A stretch of 41,311 bases of DNA, taken from the NCBI GenBank assembly GCA_945871815.1, contig CAMBXM010000014.1:1-41311 (forward strand), in the 5' to 3' direction. The stretch comes from Singulisphaera sp. GP187. Its GTDB lineage: Bacteria; Planctomycetota; UBA1135; UBA2386. Positions within the stretch are counted from its first letter, which is position 1, and every line of letters begins with the position of its first letter. A program made the translations under genes and the position numbers. This document shows positions 25,561-33,881 of this stretch, piece after piece. Under the pieces are notes generated by a model that did no database searches, was not told where the DNA came from, and was given only the letters and a program-made list of their open reading frames with translations.

Positions 25561-26007
25561 GTGGCCGACAAACGCCGCTTCGAACTGTTCGCCGACCTGG
25601 TGACGCGCCACTTCCCCGGCTGCCGTCACGCGTTCGACATCGCCGGTGGCATGGGCAAACTCAACGAGGCCTTGTCGGGGCGCGGCCTCGACGTCGTCAC
25701 GTTCGACAAGCGGTGGAAGCACGCCGACGTGAAGTATGCGCAGCGGCTGTTCACGTTGACCGAACCGTGCACGTGCGACTTGTTGGTCGGCATGCACCCG
25801 GACGGCGCCACGCGCATCATCGTCGAGTATGCGAGCCAGCACGGGCGACCGTTCGCGATCGTGCCGTGCTGCTCGGACAACGGCATGCCCTACAAGCCGT
25901 GGATGCGACACCTCGCGGAGCTGGGTGAGGAGCGCGGGATGGTCGTCACCGAAGAGGTGCTACCGATGCAGGGGCGCGCGCGGGTGTTGGTCGGACGACC
26001 GAAGTAG
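25561..26007 (+). CDS. SAM-dependent methyltransferase-like protein
   Basis: 148 residues from a GTG 11 bases after the previous stop, so cotranscribed. A Rossmann core is visible: FDIAGGMGKLNEAL (SAM-binding motif I), VVTFDKRWK, then DLLVGMHPDGATRIIVEYA and the characteristic PFAIVPCCSDNG. The VPCC signature is found in a group of small methyltransferase-like proteins related to Trm13/METTL25 and not in ordinary protein methylases. The substrate is unknown. Shorter than typical methyltransferases, lacking the C-terminal half of the domain. Could also be a degenerate or nucleic-acid-binding relative. Confidence 0.72.
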   Translation: MADKRRFELFADLVTRHFPGCRHAFDIAGGMGKLNEALSGRGLDVVTFDKRWKHADVKYAQRLFTLTEPCTCDLLVGMHPDGATRIIVEYASQHGRPFAIVPCCSDNGMPYKPWMRHLAELGEERGMVVTEEVLPMQGRARVLVGRPK

Positions 26008-26017
26008 CGCGGCATTG

Positions 26018-26034
26018 GTGAGCGAGCAGCTCAC
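26018..26034. terminator. possible weak bidirectional hairpin
   Basis: GTGAGC, a five-base loop (gagca) and GCTCAC, placed between two convergent genes and running into the stop of the peptidase gene. The stem is only six pairs and there is no T-tract, so a true terminator is uncertain. Confidence 0.3.
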
Positions 26035-27650
26035 AGCTTCTCGACCCAGGCCCGGAAGTCCTTGTCCAACGCCTCCAGGTCGATGCCGGCGAACGCCTTG
26101 TCGACCGCTTCCGACAGGATCTCCGCGACCTTCTTGCTGTCCTCGAAGTCGATGATCTCGATGCCCGGGATCCCGGGGACCGGCTCAGCACTCGTATCGG
26201 CTCCGTCCTTCTCCTTCTTCTTCGCGCGGAACGCTTCGATGTTGTCCGCGAGGTAGTTGAAGTAGACGTCGAGGCACTTCTCGAGGCGGTCGTCCTTGGT
26301 GACGTTGCGCAGGTAGTAGATGAACGCCCAGCCCTGCGAGTACTTGAGCCCACCGTTGGTGTAGTACTCGCGCTGCGGTAGGCGAATCAGAGTGCGCAGC
26401 GGGATCAGGTCCTTCTTCTGGCTGATGTGCCGCTTCAAGAAGTCGACGCGCCAGTCGAACGGTGCGAACTTGATGTTGGTCCCCTTGACCTCGATGCCGG
26501 CGAAGTAGTCGCCGTGCCCTTCGTTGAACCACGAATGCGGCGACACGTCGCCGACCGCGAAGTGGATGTACTGGTGGAACGCCTCGTGGAACATCACCGA
26601 CCGGCAGTAGGCCATCGAGTTCGACTTGGTGACGTCTTCGAACTTGGTGAACAGGACCAACTCGCCGCTACGCGGGTTGAAGTAGCCCGCTGATCCGCGG
26701 GGCCCACCGTACTTGTAGTACTCCGACTCGGTGTCGAGCACGCGTACCGGCGAGATGGGGCGCTCTTCGTTCCGCGGCTGGAACTGCTTCACGTAGACCT
26801 TCTCGCGAACCAGCTCGAGGTCCTTGGCAATCGACTGCAGGAACGCCTTGTTGCTGCTGTTGCTCAAGAACACGTAGTGCTCGGAGTCGATCGAGTACCA
26901 ACCCGGCGTGCCGGCGATGCTGGCCTTCAGGGCCTCGCGCTTCTCCTCGCCCTTCAGCTTGTTCGGGTCCTTGCGCGAGGCCGCGATGACATCTGAGTTG
27001 GCTGGTTCGAACAGGGTAAAGGTCTGCAGACTCTTCAGATACCAGTCGTGATAGGTCTTGCTCGTTTCTTCGAAGGCCTCGTAGCAGACCCCCCACTCGA
27101 CGCCGGCCTGCTTGAAGTAAGCGATCGTGTAGGACGAGGCGCCTGAGCCAAACTCGATCAGCTCGCCCTCGAGCTTGCCGGCCTTGAACGGCTTGCGCAC
27201 CCATCGCTTGTCACAGTCCTTGAACGCGCCCTGCAGGTAGTCGTCGAACGACTTCGGGTTGAGCAGCTTCTCGAGCTCGGGGCTGATCTTGAGCTTCTCG
27301 CGCTCGGCGGCTTCGCGCGCGAGCTCTTCCTCGCTCTTCGGCTTGCCGGTCAGCGTGATCGTCGAGATGCGGATGATGGCCAGGTCGCAGAACGAGCCCG
27401 CCTGCTCCTGCTCCCACAGACCGCGCACGCGCATGTCATCAGTGTTCAGCTTCCAATGACCGACGGTGAACTTCTCCTCCGGCTTGATCGCGATCGAGTC
27501 CCAGCTTTCCAAGGTGCGGATGCTGTAACCCCAGTCTTTGATCTTCTGCACCTTGTCGAGCTTGATCTTCGACTGGGCAAGCCCTTCGACGGAGAAGCCG
27601 AGAACGGCGACGAGCGGAAGGAGAGCGAATAGGAGCGTTCGAACAAGCAT
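26031..27650 (-). CDS. exported zinc metallopeptidase-like protein with HEXXH
   Basis: 539 residues. Start at 27650 gives a signal peptide (LLFALLPLVAVLGFSVEG). An AGGA sits five bases upstream; the frame is open further but without signal. The C-terminal part carries a gluzincin site: HEAFH (His355, Glu356, His359) and Glu377 in NEGHGDYF, 17 residues later. The upstream half has a beta-domain beginning DWGYSIRTLESWDSIA. The family resembles the DUF1570-type exported proteins of planctomycetes, which usually carry the same motif. The paralogue at 23990 has lost the motif. A possible -10 lies 65 bases upstream. Confidence 0.82.
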   Translation of the reverse strand: MLVRTLLFALLPLVAVLGFSVEGLAQSKIKLDKVQKIKDWGYSIRTLESWDSIAIKPEEKFTVGHWKLNTDDMRVRGLWEQEQAGSFCDLAIIRISTITLTGKPKSEEELAREAAEREKLKISPELEKLLNPKSFDDYLQGAFKDCDKRWVRKPFKAGKLEGELIEFGSGASSYTIAYFKQAGVEWGVCYEAFEETSKTYHDWYLKSLQTFTLFEPANSDVIAASRKDPNKLKGEEKREALKASIAGTPGWYSIDSEHYVFLSNSSNKAFLQSIAKDLELVREKVYVKQFQPRNEERPISPVRVLDTESEYYKYGGPRGSAGYFNPRSGELVLFTKFEDVTKSNSMAYCRSVMFHEAFHQYIHFAVGDVSPHSWFNEGHGDYFAGIEVKGTNIKFAPFDWRVDFLKRHISQKKDLIPLRTLIRLPQREYYTNGGLKYSQGWAFIYYLRNVTKDDRLEKCLDVYFNYLADNIEAFRAKKKEKDGADTSAEPVPGIPGIEIIDFEDSKKVAEILSEAVDKAFAGIDLEALDKDFRAWVEKL

Positions 27651-27938
27651 GGAAGTCCTCTCGTGGAGCAGGTCGGGGATCCCCGTTGGCATTCCTCGAT
27701 CCGACCAGGGGCGGAGTCTAACGGGAGCGGCGAGGCAGAGAGCGGCGTGAGATACGGATGTCGAAGGCGCAGAGACGGTGGCAGACGGAGTTTCCTTCAG
27801 AAACGATGACGTCCGTGGTGTGGAGGATTTCCAAACCAGCGGACTGTCGGGTGCAGAACGAGCGGCGTCGACGACCGTGGCTACCGCGGCGGGGCGCGCG
27901 CAACGCGCACGCTTCCGAGAGGTTCCAAAGGCTTCCCG
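27651..27938. other. 288-base intergenic region with a possible promoter
   Basis: No protein-like frame. On the minus strand it holds a TAGACT at 27715-27720. The part from 27740 to 27860 is less GC-rich than its surroundings and has repetitive cgaaggcgcagagacgg-like runs, of unknown meaning. Confidence 0.4.
27715..27720 (-). promoter_or_regulatory. possible -10 element upstream of 27650
   Basis: TAGACT on the minus strand, 64 bases before the peptidase ATG. It matches the recurring TAGNNT motif. No clear -35 seen. Confidence 0.28.
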
Positions 27939-28574
27939 TCAGCGCGCTTGCACGCGCAGGCTGCGGAAGCAACCGACGTCGTCGAACGAGCCTAAGCCGA
28001 CCTTTCCAGGCCCCGCCGGCACCTCCCCACTCAGCACTTCCACCCCGTCGAACGACACCGTCACCGACGTGCCTGTTCGCCGTAGGTGCAGTGTGTGCCA
28101 GCCATTGCCCCAATCCACGCCGCCGCTGCGCTGCGTCGTCACGGGCCGGCGATCGGCCCCGTCGACCAACTGGATGTGGTGCGCGGACTCGTCGCCCACC
28201 GAGGCCAGATGTGCATAGGCGAAGTGCGCAGCGTCGCGATAGGCGAAGACCAACACCAGGTCCCGATGCGGATACTCGCGCCCTGTCTGCCGCGCCTCGA
28301 CGGTCAGTTCGAGATCATCGAACGCAGCGCCGTCGAGGATCGCAAGGCTGTGCGGCGAGCGGTGTTCTGGTTCGTAGGCACTCGCCGCGTGCAGTTCGAG
28401 CCAACCTGAGCACTCGAGCGACTCGTACCACCGCCACGCCGCGCGGTCAGTGAACGTGAAACGCTGCAAGGCCGACGGACCGACGCATTCGAGCGCGGTG
28501 CGCGATGCGACGCCGGCGCAGGCCGCGGTGGCGGCGAGGGCTGCGAGCCCGAGACCCCTTGGCGAGACCTTCAT
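27939..28574 (-). CDS. lectin-like exported lipoprotein
   Basis: 211 residues. A signal peptide with a lipobox (ALAATAAC, near residue 19) points to a lipid-anchored protein. The mature part has the jelly-roll pattern of concanavalin/LamG-like domains: FDDLELTVEARQTG, RDLVLVFAYRDAAHFAYAHL, GVDWGNGWHTLHLRR and SVTVSFDGVEVLSG, ending VGLGSFDDVG. It may bind carbohydrate, or be a DUF1080-like glycosidase relative without visible catalytic acids. The ATG overlaps the BNR stop by four bases (ATGA), so it is the last gene of the operon. Confidence 0.82.
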   Translation of the reverse strand: MKVSPRGLGLAALAATAACAGVASRTALECVGPSALQRFTFTDRAAWRWYESLECSGWLELHAASAYEPEHRSPHSLAILDGAAFDDLELTVEARQTGREYPHRDLVLVFAYRDAAHFAYAHLASVGDESAHHIQLVDGADRRPVTTQRSGGVDWGNGWHTLHLRRTGTSVTVSFDGVEVLSGEVPAGPGKVGLGSFDDVGCFRSLRVQAR

Positions 28575-29914
28575 CGCCGCAAAGAGACGATCGCCCCGAC
28601 CGCCTCGAGGTCGTAGTCGGTGTAGGTGCGCAGGACGCCGCGCAACCAGAGCAGGGCGCAGCGATCGGATCGCCACCGCGGCACGATCGGCCGCAGGTTG
28701 TCGACCGTGGAATCGCGCGTGACGGCCTCCCACAGAAACGTCGCGCCGGAGTCGCGCGTGCGACCGACGAAGAGCTCGCGGTGCCGCCGTCCGTCGGCCG
28801 CCGACACCAGCGGCGTGCCGGTCGCCGGATGCGCATCCGTGCTGAGGAAGACGACGTCCGGGTCGTCGGGGCACATACAGACGAGCCCGGTGTAGTCGTC
28901 CTCGCCGGCGTAGAGCCGCGTGCCGGCGAACGCGATCTCGTGCGCCACGAACCGCTGACCGTCGAAGCGCGCATACCAGTAGCGATGGTCGAGCCCGCCC
29001 TGCCCGCGCGGCACATCGCGCCCGTCCACCTGCACCGAGAACACGACGACCGGTCGCCCGGCCGCGTCGAGTTCGAGGTCGCACGGCCACGCCACCGCGT
29101 CCGGGCCACCCGCGAACACCCGCGTGCACTGTTGCGGACCGACCGTGCCCCACGAACCCAGCACCTCGCCGGTCGAAGCACACACATCGCCAGTACCGTC
29201 GGTGGTGCCGTGATAGAGCCCGTTGTCGAAGTCGCGCGGATGCTGCTCGGTGACGACGAAGTGCAGCGTGCCAGCACGGCTCGCGTACTTGACGTAGGGG
29301 CGCCCTTCGCCGGCGAGCAGGCGGCCCGCGTTGCGGAAGTCGCGGCCGTCATGGTCGCTCGCGACCAGCACCGTCGGATTCCAGTCCTCGGCGCGCGACA
29401 GGCACACCAGAGCACCGCCGAGTTCGTGCAGGTTGGCGTAGGTCACGCCGCGACCCCGCTGCATCGCGATGCGCGTCGAGACCAGGGGCAGGAACGACGT
29501 CGCGTCGCGCGGCCGTTCGCTGACGCGAACGTGCAGCAGGTCGTCCTTGCCGTGACCCGCGAAGGCCGCGACCACGCGACCGTCGGGCCGCAACCACAGA
29601 GCCGGCGCGTCGTGGTCATCGCGTTCGAACCGATCGAACAGCTCGCACGTGCGCGCTTCGCCGCTCGACAACTGCCACTGGGTGATCTGGACGTCGCCCT
29701 TGCGCGAAGCGTCGCCGCGACCGTTGGCGACCGAGCCGAACACCACCGTGTCGTCGTCGAGCACGAGCGCGCGTTCGTCCTGGAACCAGCACCAACCGGC
29801 GTCCTCGCACAGCACGACGGGCTGCAGGACGAGCGAACGGTCCGGCGACGACCATACCGCGCACGCAGTGAGCACTGCCGTCGCCGCGATCGCGATCCCC
29901 CAACCGCGCTTCAC
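28571..29914 (-). CDS. BNR_4 beta-propeller, exported
   Basis: 447 residues from a GTG overlapping the dehydratase stop (GTGA). Signal peptide with a possible lipobox (IAIAATAVLTAC). BNR_4 signatures follow: GWCWFQDERALVL, DDHDAPALWLRPDGRV, EGRPYVKYAS, LHFVVTEQHPRDFDNGLYHG and DDYTGLVCM. The BNR_4 fold is shared by ulvan lyases of PL24/PL25, so a polysaccharide lyase is possible, but it is also found in non-catalytic proteins. I see the fold signatures but did not establish the catalytic His/Tyr set. Within an operon of carbohydrate-type genes. Confidence 0.82.
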   Translation of the reverse strand: MKRGWGIAIAATAVLTACAVWSSPDRSLVLQPVVLCEDAGWCWFQDERALVLDDDTVVFGSVANGRGDASRKGDVQITQWQLSSGEARTCELFDRFERDDHDAPALWLRPDGRVVAAFAGHGKDDLLHVRVSERPRDATSFLPLVSTRIAMQRGRGVTYANLHELGGALVCLSRAEDWNPTVLVASDHDGRDFRNAGRLLAGEGRPYVKYASRAGTLHFVVTEQHPRDFDNGLYHGTTDGTGDVCASTGEVLGSWGTVGPQQCTRVFAGGPDAVAWPCDLELDAAGRPVVVFSVQVDGRDVPRGQGGLDHRYWYARFDGQRFVAHEIAFAGTRLYAGEDDYTGLVCMCPDDPDVVFLSTDAHPATGTPLVSAADGRRHRELFVGRTRDSGATFLWEAVTRDSTVDNLRPIVPRWRSDRCALLWLRGVLRTYTDYDLEAVGAIVSLRR

Positions 29915-30882
29915 GACGCGCCCGGGGCCATCGGTGCGAGCCAGCGGAAGTCGGTGTTGCCGCCGCTCAGGATCGCGCCGATGCGTTTGCCGCGCAGTTC
30001 GGGCGCGATCGCGCGCAGGGCCGCGAGCACCGTCGCACTGCTCGGTTCGACGACGAGCTTCATGCGTTCGACGAAGAAGCGCGCGGCGTGGAGCATCGCC
30101 TCCTCGGTGACATTCACGACGCGGACGCCACGCTGTAGCAGGATCTCGAAGTTGGGCGCGCCGAGCCCGGTCATCAGCCCGTCGGCCCACGTGCAGGCGT
30201 TCTCGACTCGCGGTTGCCGCGTGCGGGTCTGCATCGAACGCGCGGCATCGTCGACGGCGAACGGTTCGGCCCCGATCACGGCGCACACGGGTCGCATCGC
30301 CGCGACGGTGATCGCCGTGCCAGCGCAGAGGCCGCCGCCGCCGACCGGGACGACCACGATGTCGAGGTCCGTAACGTCGGTGAGCAGTTCCATCGCCGCA
30401 GTGCCCTGGCCCGCGATCACGAACGGATCTTCGAACGGGTGCACCATCGAAGCGCCGCGCGCATTCTGCTCGCGCGCGCACACCGCGTCGCGATCCTTCG
30501 CGTCGCACAACACGACCTCGGCGCCGTAGCCGCGCACCGCGAGGATCTTCACCTCCGGCGCGGTCTTCGGCATCACCACCGTGCACGGGATGCCACGACT
30601 GCGCGCCGCGAACGCGAGCGCGGCACCGTGGTTGCCGCTGCTGTGCGTGATGACTCCGCGCGCGGCGCTCTCGGGCGAGAGCGCCATCACCGCATTCATC
30701 GCGCCGCGCGCCTTGAAGGCGCCGCACTTCTGCAGGTTCTCGGCCTTGAAGAAGACGCTGGCGCCGAGTTCCGCGTCGAGGGTCGCGGAGGTGACGATCT
30801 GCGTGCGATGCACACGACCCGCAATGCGCGCTGCGGCCGCGCGCACTGCGTCGAACGTCACCGCCGTCGCCGCGAGCACCAC
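29911..30882 (-). CDS. PLP-dependent serine/threonine dehydratase or racemase
   Basis: 323 residues, full length for the short form without regulatory ACT domain. Fold type II PLP enzyme: PLP lysine Lys57 in CGAFKARGA, the phosphate-binding region SSGNHG (81-86) and VGGGGLC (182-186), then SGGNTD near the C-terminus. Such short forms include biosynthetic-independent threonine/serine dehydratases and serine/aspartate racemases; the sequence alone does not decide. It starts from a GTG at 30882 (or the next GTG at 30879), eight bases after the glycosidase stop. Why a PLP enzyme sits in a glycan operon is not clear; it may dehydrate an amino acid released by the pathway. Confidence 0.88.
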   Translation of the reverse strand: MVLAATAVTFDAVRAAAARIAGRVHRTQIVTSATLDAELGASVFFKAENLQKCGAFKARGAMNAVMALSPESAARGVITHSSGNHGAALAFAARSRGIPCTVVMPKTAPEVKILAVRGYGAEVVLCDAKDRDAVCAREQNARGASMVHPFEDPFVIAGQGTAAMELLTDVTDLDIVVVPVGGGGLCAGTAITVAAMRPVCAVIGAEPFAVDDAARSMQTRTRQPRVENACTWADGLMTGLGAPNFEILLQRGVRVVNVTEEAMLHAARFFVERMKLVVEPSSATVLAALRAIAPELRGKRIGAILSGGNTDFRWLAPMAPGAS

Positions 30883-30889
30883 TTCAGGA

Positions 30890-33022
30890 CTAGTGCGGTG
30901 AGATCTTCAGGCGACCGTTCTTGCGCTCGACGTCGAACAACTTGTTGCCGAGCGGCATGCCCTGCAGCTTGAAGTCCGGTTGGTCCGCCATGATCGGGTC
31001 GTCCTGAATCTCGCCGTAGCGGATCGCAAAGCCACCGGCGATGCGGAACGCGTTGTCGAGCACGTGGGCGTTGAGAAAGCGATGCACGCCGCGGTAGCGC
31101 GAGCCGATGCCGGTCTCCGGGTTGTAGTGCTCGAACGAGTTTGGCGACTCGCTGCCCTCGATCGCACCCGACATCATCGTGATCGTCTTGCGCAACAGAT
31201 CGCCGGCGAGCTTCTGCGCCTTCTTGTTGCCGCGCTCGGCCCACATCGTGAGGCCTTCGAGGATGTGGCAGTTCATGTTGGGCCACACGCGACCATTCCA
31301 CGGGCAGTTCTTGCGCGTGCCCTTCCAACGACCTGTCGCGTCGTAGTACGGATCGCTGATCGAAACGCTCGGAACCGGGTACTTGGTCCAGAACTCCTTG
31401 CGATCCCCGAGCGTGTCGAGCATGCGCTCGACCATCTTCGGGTTCGGGATGTCCGTCGCGAGGGGATAGAAGCCGACGGCTGCCTTGACGTTGGTCTTGC
31501 GGCGATTGTCGGGATCGAGGTCCATGAAGAGCCCCGCCTTCTCGTCCCACATCTTGCGACGAATCGTGTCCTGGATCACCTCGACCTCCGCCTGGAAGCG
31601 GTTGGCCATAGCCTTCTCTTGGATCTCGTCAGCGACCTTGTGCAGCCACTTCACCATCCGGTAGCGATAGGTGCTCGCATCCACTCCCTTGAGGCGGAAC
31701 TGCTCGAGCATCTCGACGGCGCGATCGGCCTTCTCGTCGATCACCGTGTAGCGCCGCGAGAACTCCTGTCCGGCCTCGAAGTGATTGACGATGTCGGTGA
31801 GGCCACTGCCTTCCGGATCGCGGTTGTTGGCGAGCCACTTCACGTAGCGCTGCATCGCCATCAACACGGCCTTCTTGGTCGCCTTGTCGCTGTGGATCGC
31901 GTCGAGCGACTCGAAACCACCGCCCCAGTCGGCGTGATAGAAGTCCTGCGTCGTGCCGGCCATGAAGACGCGGCCCGGAACCTGGCCGTTGTGCAGCAGG
32001 TTGTCGAAGAACAGCTTGAGGCAGCCGCGCGCCAGCGTCGGGTCCTGGAGCCAACGCGCCTCGCGCATGATCGCGGGCGTGCTGAAGCTCGTCGGGACGT
32101 GGAACGGTCCGTTGCCTTCGCAAACGGCCGGCGAGCTGAAGTTGCCGGCCCCGTGCGGGGCGCGCAGCAAGTAGAGCAGTTCGAAGCGGTGCTTGACGAC
32201 GCGCTCGAGCTCCTTCCAGTCGCACGAGAACTTCGGCACCTTCTCCCAGAAGGCCTGCCAGCTGTTCTCGTCCTTCGGATCGGGGCGGCGCGAACGGAAG
32301 TTGATGCCCTTGCCCTTGAAGATGACGTTCGCTTCGAAGCGATGCTGCGCCTTGCCGCCGGCCTTCAGCGGCACCACGCGGAACAGCCCGCAGTAGACGC
32401 GGCTGCCAGCAATGATCGGGCTCGGCTTCTCCATCACGCGCTTGGCGCGCGGCGTCGGCAGCTCTTCGAGGTCGTACCACGGGGTCTCCTCGTAGTCCGG
32501 CCGATCGCTGCCACCCTCGCAGAAGTAGGCCTGGAGGCAGCGGCCGCCTTTGCTGTCCGGCGACGAGTAATGAATCTCGACCGGGACTTCGGGCTGGGCC
32601 TCGACCTTGAGGTTGCGGCGGATGCGATAGCTATCGCCTTCCAGACTTACGGGCTCACCTTCCGGGTCGGTCGTCGACCACATCACCACGGTGATCTCGC
32701 GGTCTTCCTTGCCGGTGTTGTGGAGGTCGATCACGCTGACGAAACGGTCGTCCTGCGTGATCGAGCGACGCTCGACGACGCGCAGTCCGGTCGCGTCGAC
32801 GTAGCTCAGGATGGCCTTGCCCTGCTCCAACTCGACCTTTTCCAGTTGCAGCGCTCGCGGCGCACCCTTCTCGACGAAGGCCAGGGCGTAGAGCGCGGGG
32901 AGCGGCGCGTTGGAGATGAGGACCTCATCTGCAAATCCCGGCGCTGTCTGGAAGCGCGGGAAGCGCGGAGCGCTCAGGCAGTAGCCACCACCGGCGAGAT
33001 CGATCTTTTTGTTATGGTTCAT
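30890..33022 (-). CDS. clan GH-G glycosidase-like protein (GH63/MGH-related)
   Basis: 710 residues with no signal peptide, so cytoplasmic. An N-terminal beta-rich domain (EKVELEQGKAILSYVDATGL) is followed by an (alpha/alpha)6 barrel. Barrel marks: HADWGGGFESLDAIHSD, where GH-G enzymes have the catalytic Asp-bearing loop; NCPWNGRVWPNMNCHILEGL, close to the WRGPVWPNxN signature; SFEHYNPETGIGS, the equivalent of EYYNPxTG. Such enzymes hydrolyse short alpha-glucosides (glucosylglycerate, mannosylglycerate or processed oligosaccharides). The ATG at 33022 is chosen; an in-frame ATG at 33046 is the alternative and neither has a good ribosome site. It leads the operon. The assignment to clan GH-G is likely, the substrate is unknown. 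Confidence 0.8.
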   Translation of the reverse strand: MNHNKKIDLAGGGYCLSAPRFPRFQTAPGFADEVLISNAPLPALYALAFVEKGAPRALQLEKVELEQGKAILSYVDATGLRVVERRSITQDDRFVSVIDLHNTGKEDREITVVMWSTTDPEGEPVSLEGDSYRIRRNLKVEAQPEVPVEIHYSSPDSKGGRCLQAYFCEGGSDRPDYEETPWYDLEELPTPRAKRVMEKPSPIIAGSRVYCGLFRVVPLKAGGKAQHRFEANVIFKGKGINFRSRRPDPKDENSWQAFWEKVPKFSCDWKELERVVKHRFELLYLLRAPHGAGNFSSPAVCEGNGPFHVPTSFSTPAIMREARWLQDPTLARGCLKLFFDNLLHNGQVPGRVFMAGTTQDFYHADWGGGFESLDAIHSDKATKKAVLMAMQRYVKWLANNRDPEGSGLTDIVNHFEAGQEFSRRYTVIDEKADRAVEMLEQFRLKGVDASTYRYRMVKWLHKVADEIQEKAMANRFQAEVEVIQDTIRRKMWDEKAGLFMDLDPDNRRKTNVKAAVGFYPLATDIPNPKMVERMLDTLGDRKEFWTKYPVPSVSISDPYYDATGRWKGTRKNCPWNGRVWPNMNCHILEGLTMWAERGNKKAQKLAGDLLRKTITMMSGAIEGSESPNSFEHYNPETGIGSRYRGVHRFLNAHVLDNAFRIAGGFAIRYGEIQDDPIMADQPDFKLQGMPLGNKLFDVERKNGRLKISPH

Positions 33023-33289
33023 GCCGCGATGAGGTCTGCCGTGCACTTTGGACGCGCACGAGCGGAAGACTCGTGTTTCGCCCTGGCGGAAGGGTCCGAT
33101 TGGGCGACCCGTTGCAAGATGTCAAGTCCCTTGGAGTTACAGCCACGACTTCATGGGCGCAGCACCCACAGAAATCCGGTCGTGCCGTAAAACGCCGAGG
33201 GATGGAGTGCATCTTGAACACCTTCCCGCATCAGTCAAGCCTTTTCGTCCAAGCAGCCAGCGCCGAGACTCTCGCGACCCGCGGGCACC
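33023..33289. promoter_or_regulatory. divergent intergenic region with a possible -35 box
   Basis: On the minus strand TTGACA lies at 33120-33125, about 97 bases before the glycosidase ATG, with no good -10 at 17 bases. A second TTGACT is further upstream. Either may serve the glycan operon. Upstream sites for the gene at 33290 were not identified. Confidence 0.3.
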
Positions 33290-33726
33290 ATGACGAACTT
33301 CCCGACCGCGCCCGAGGAACTCTGCGCCCGCCTGCGCGCCGCCAACGCCCACCGCGCGAAGCGTCCGGACCCCGAAGCGGAGGCGCGGATCGAACAGACT
33401 TTTGGCTGCTGCCGCCGGCTCGCGGCCTACGGCACACTAGCCCCCGGGGAACGAACCACGGCGAAGTCGCCGATCTCGGCGGCACGTGGCAGCGAGGCTT
33501 CGTCCGGGGCCGGCGCGGGCAACGCACGTTTCCGGTGTTCTCCTGGGACGAAACCCACGGACCGACCGCGGTGCTCGTCCTGGAGAGCCCGGCACTGGCT
33601 GCACGATGGCGAGCACTCGACGCGTTCGAGGGCGTCGATTACCGGCGCATCCTGGTCCCGGTGCACCTTCTGGACGGCACGCTGACGGTTGCAAATCTCT
33701 ACGCCGCGGTCTTGCCGGTGCCGTAG
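33290..33726 (+). pseudogene. gamma-glutamylcyclotransferase-like gene with a one-base frameshift
   Basis: The N-terminal half reads in one frame (from ATG 33290, ...RRLAAYGTLAPGE) and the C-terminal half in another (NHGEVADLGGTWQRGFVRG ... SPALAARWRALDAFEGVDYR). Joined, they give the AIG2/GGCT fold: the YGTLxPGE phosphate-binding loop followed by G.w..gfvrG and the Glu in DAFEGVDYR that serves as general acid in the family. The length is 437 bases, two over a multiple of three; one extra base at the ccccgggg run (33441-33450) would give an intact 145-residue protein. The gene is therefore either truly broken or has a base-call error in a homopolymer. Confidence 0.8.
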
Positions 33727-33881
33727 CGAGACGACCTTCGGCGGCAGGGACACCGAAGACGGGGATCGGAAGGGCAGCAACCGGCTCTGTTCTCGGACGC
33801 CGAAGACGGCAGAGCACGGCGCCGCGCAGGTTGAGACTCGGACTCCGATTTCTGCTGTCAACGCCGCGCTTGCCCCCACTC

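Noticed and set aside
28505-30529. 674-codon plus-strand frame opposite the BNR and dehydratase genes
   Set aside because: Antisense shadow; the opposite strand encodes two clear families with coupled starts.
30980-33190. 736-codon open frame on the plus strand opposite the glycosidase gene
   Set aside because: High-GC DNA leaves long antisense frames. The translation has no family features and is rich in Arg, Val and Leu in shadow-like patterns, while the minus strand encodes a recognisable enzyme.
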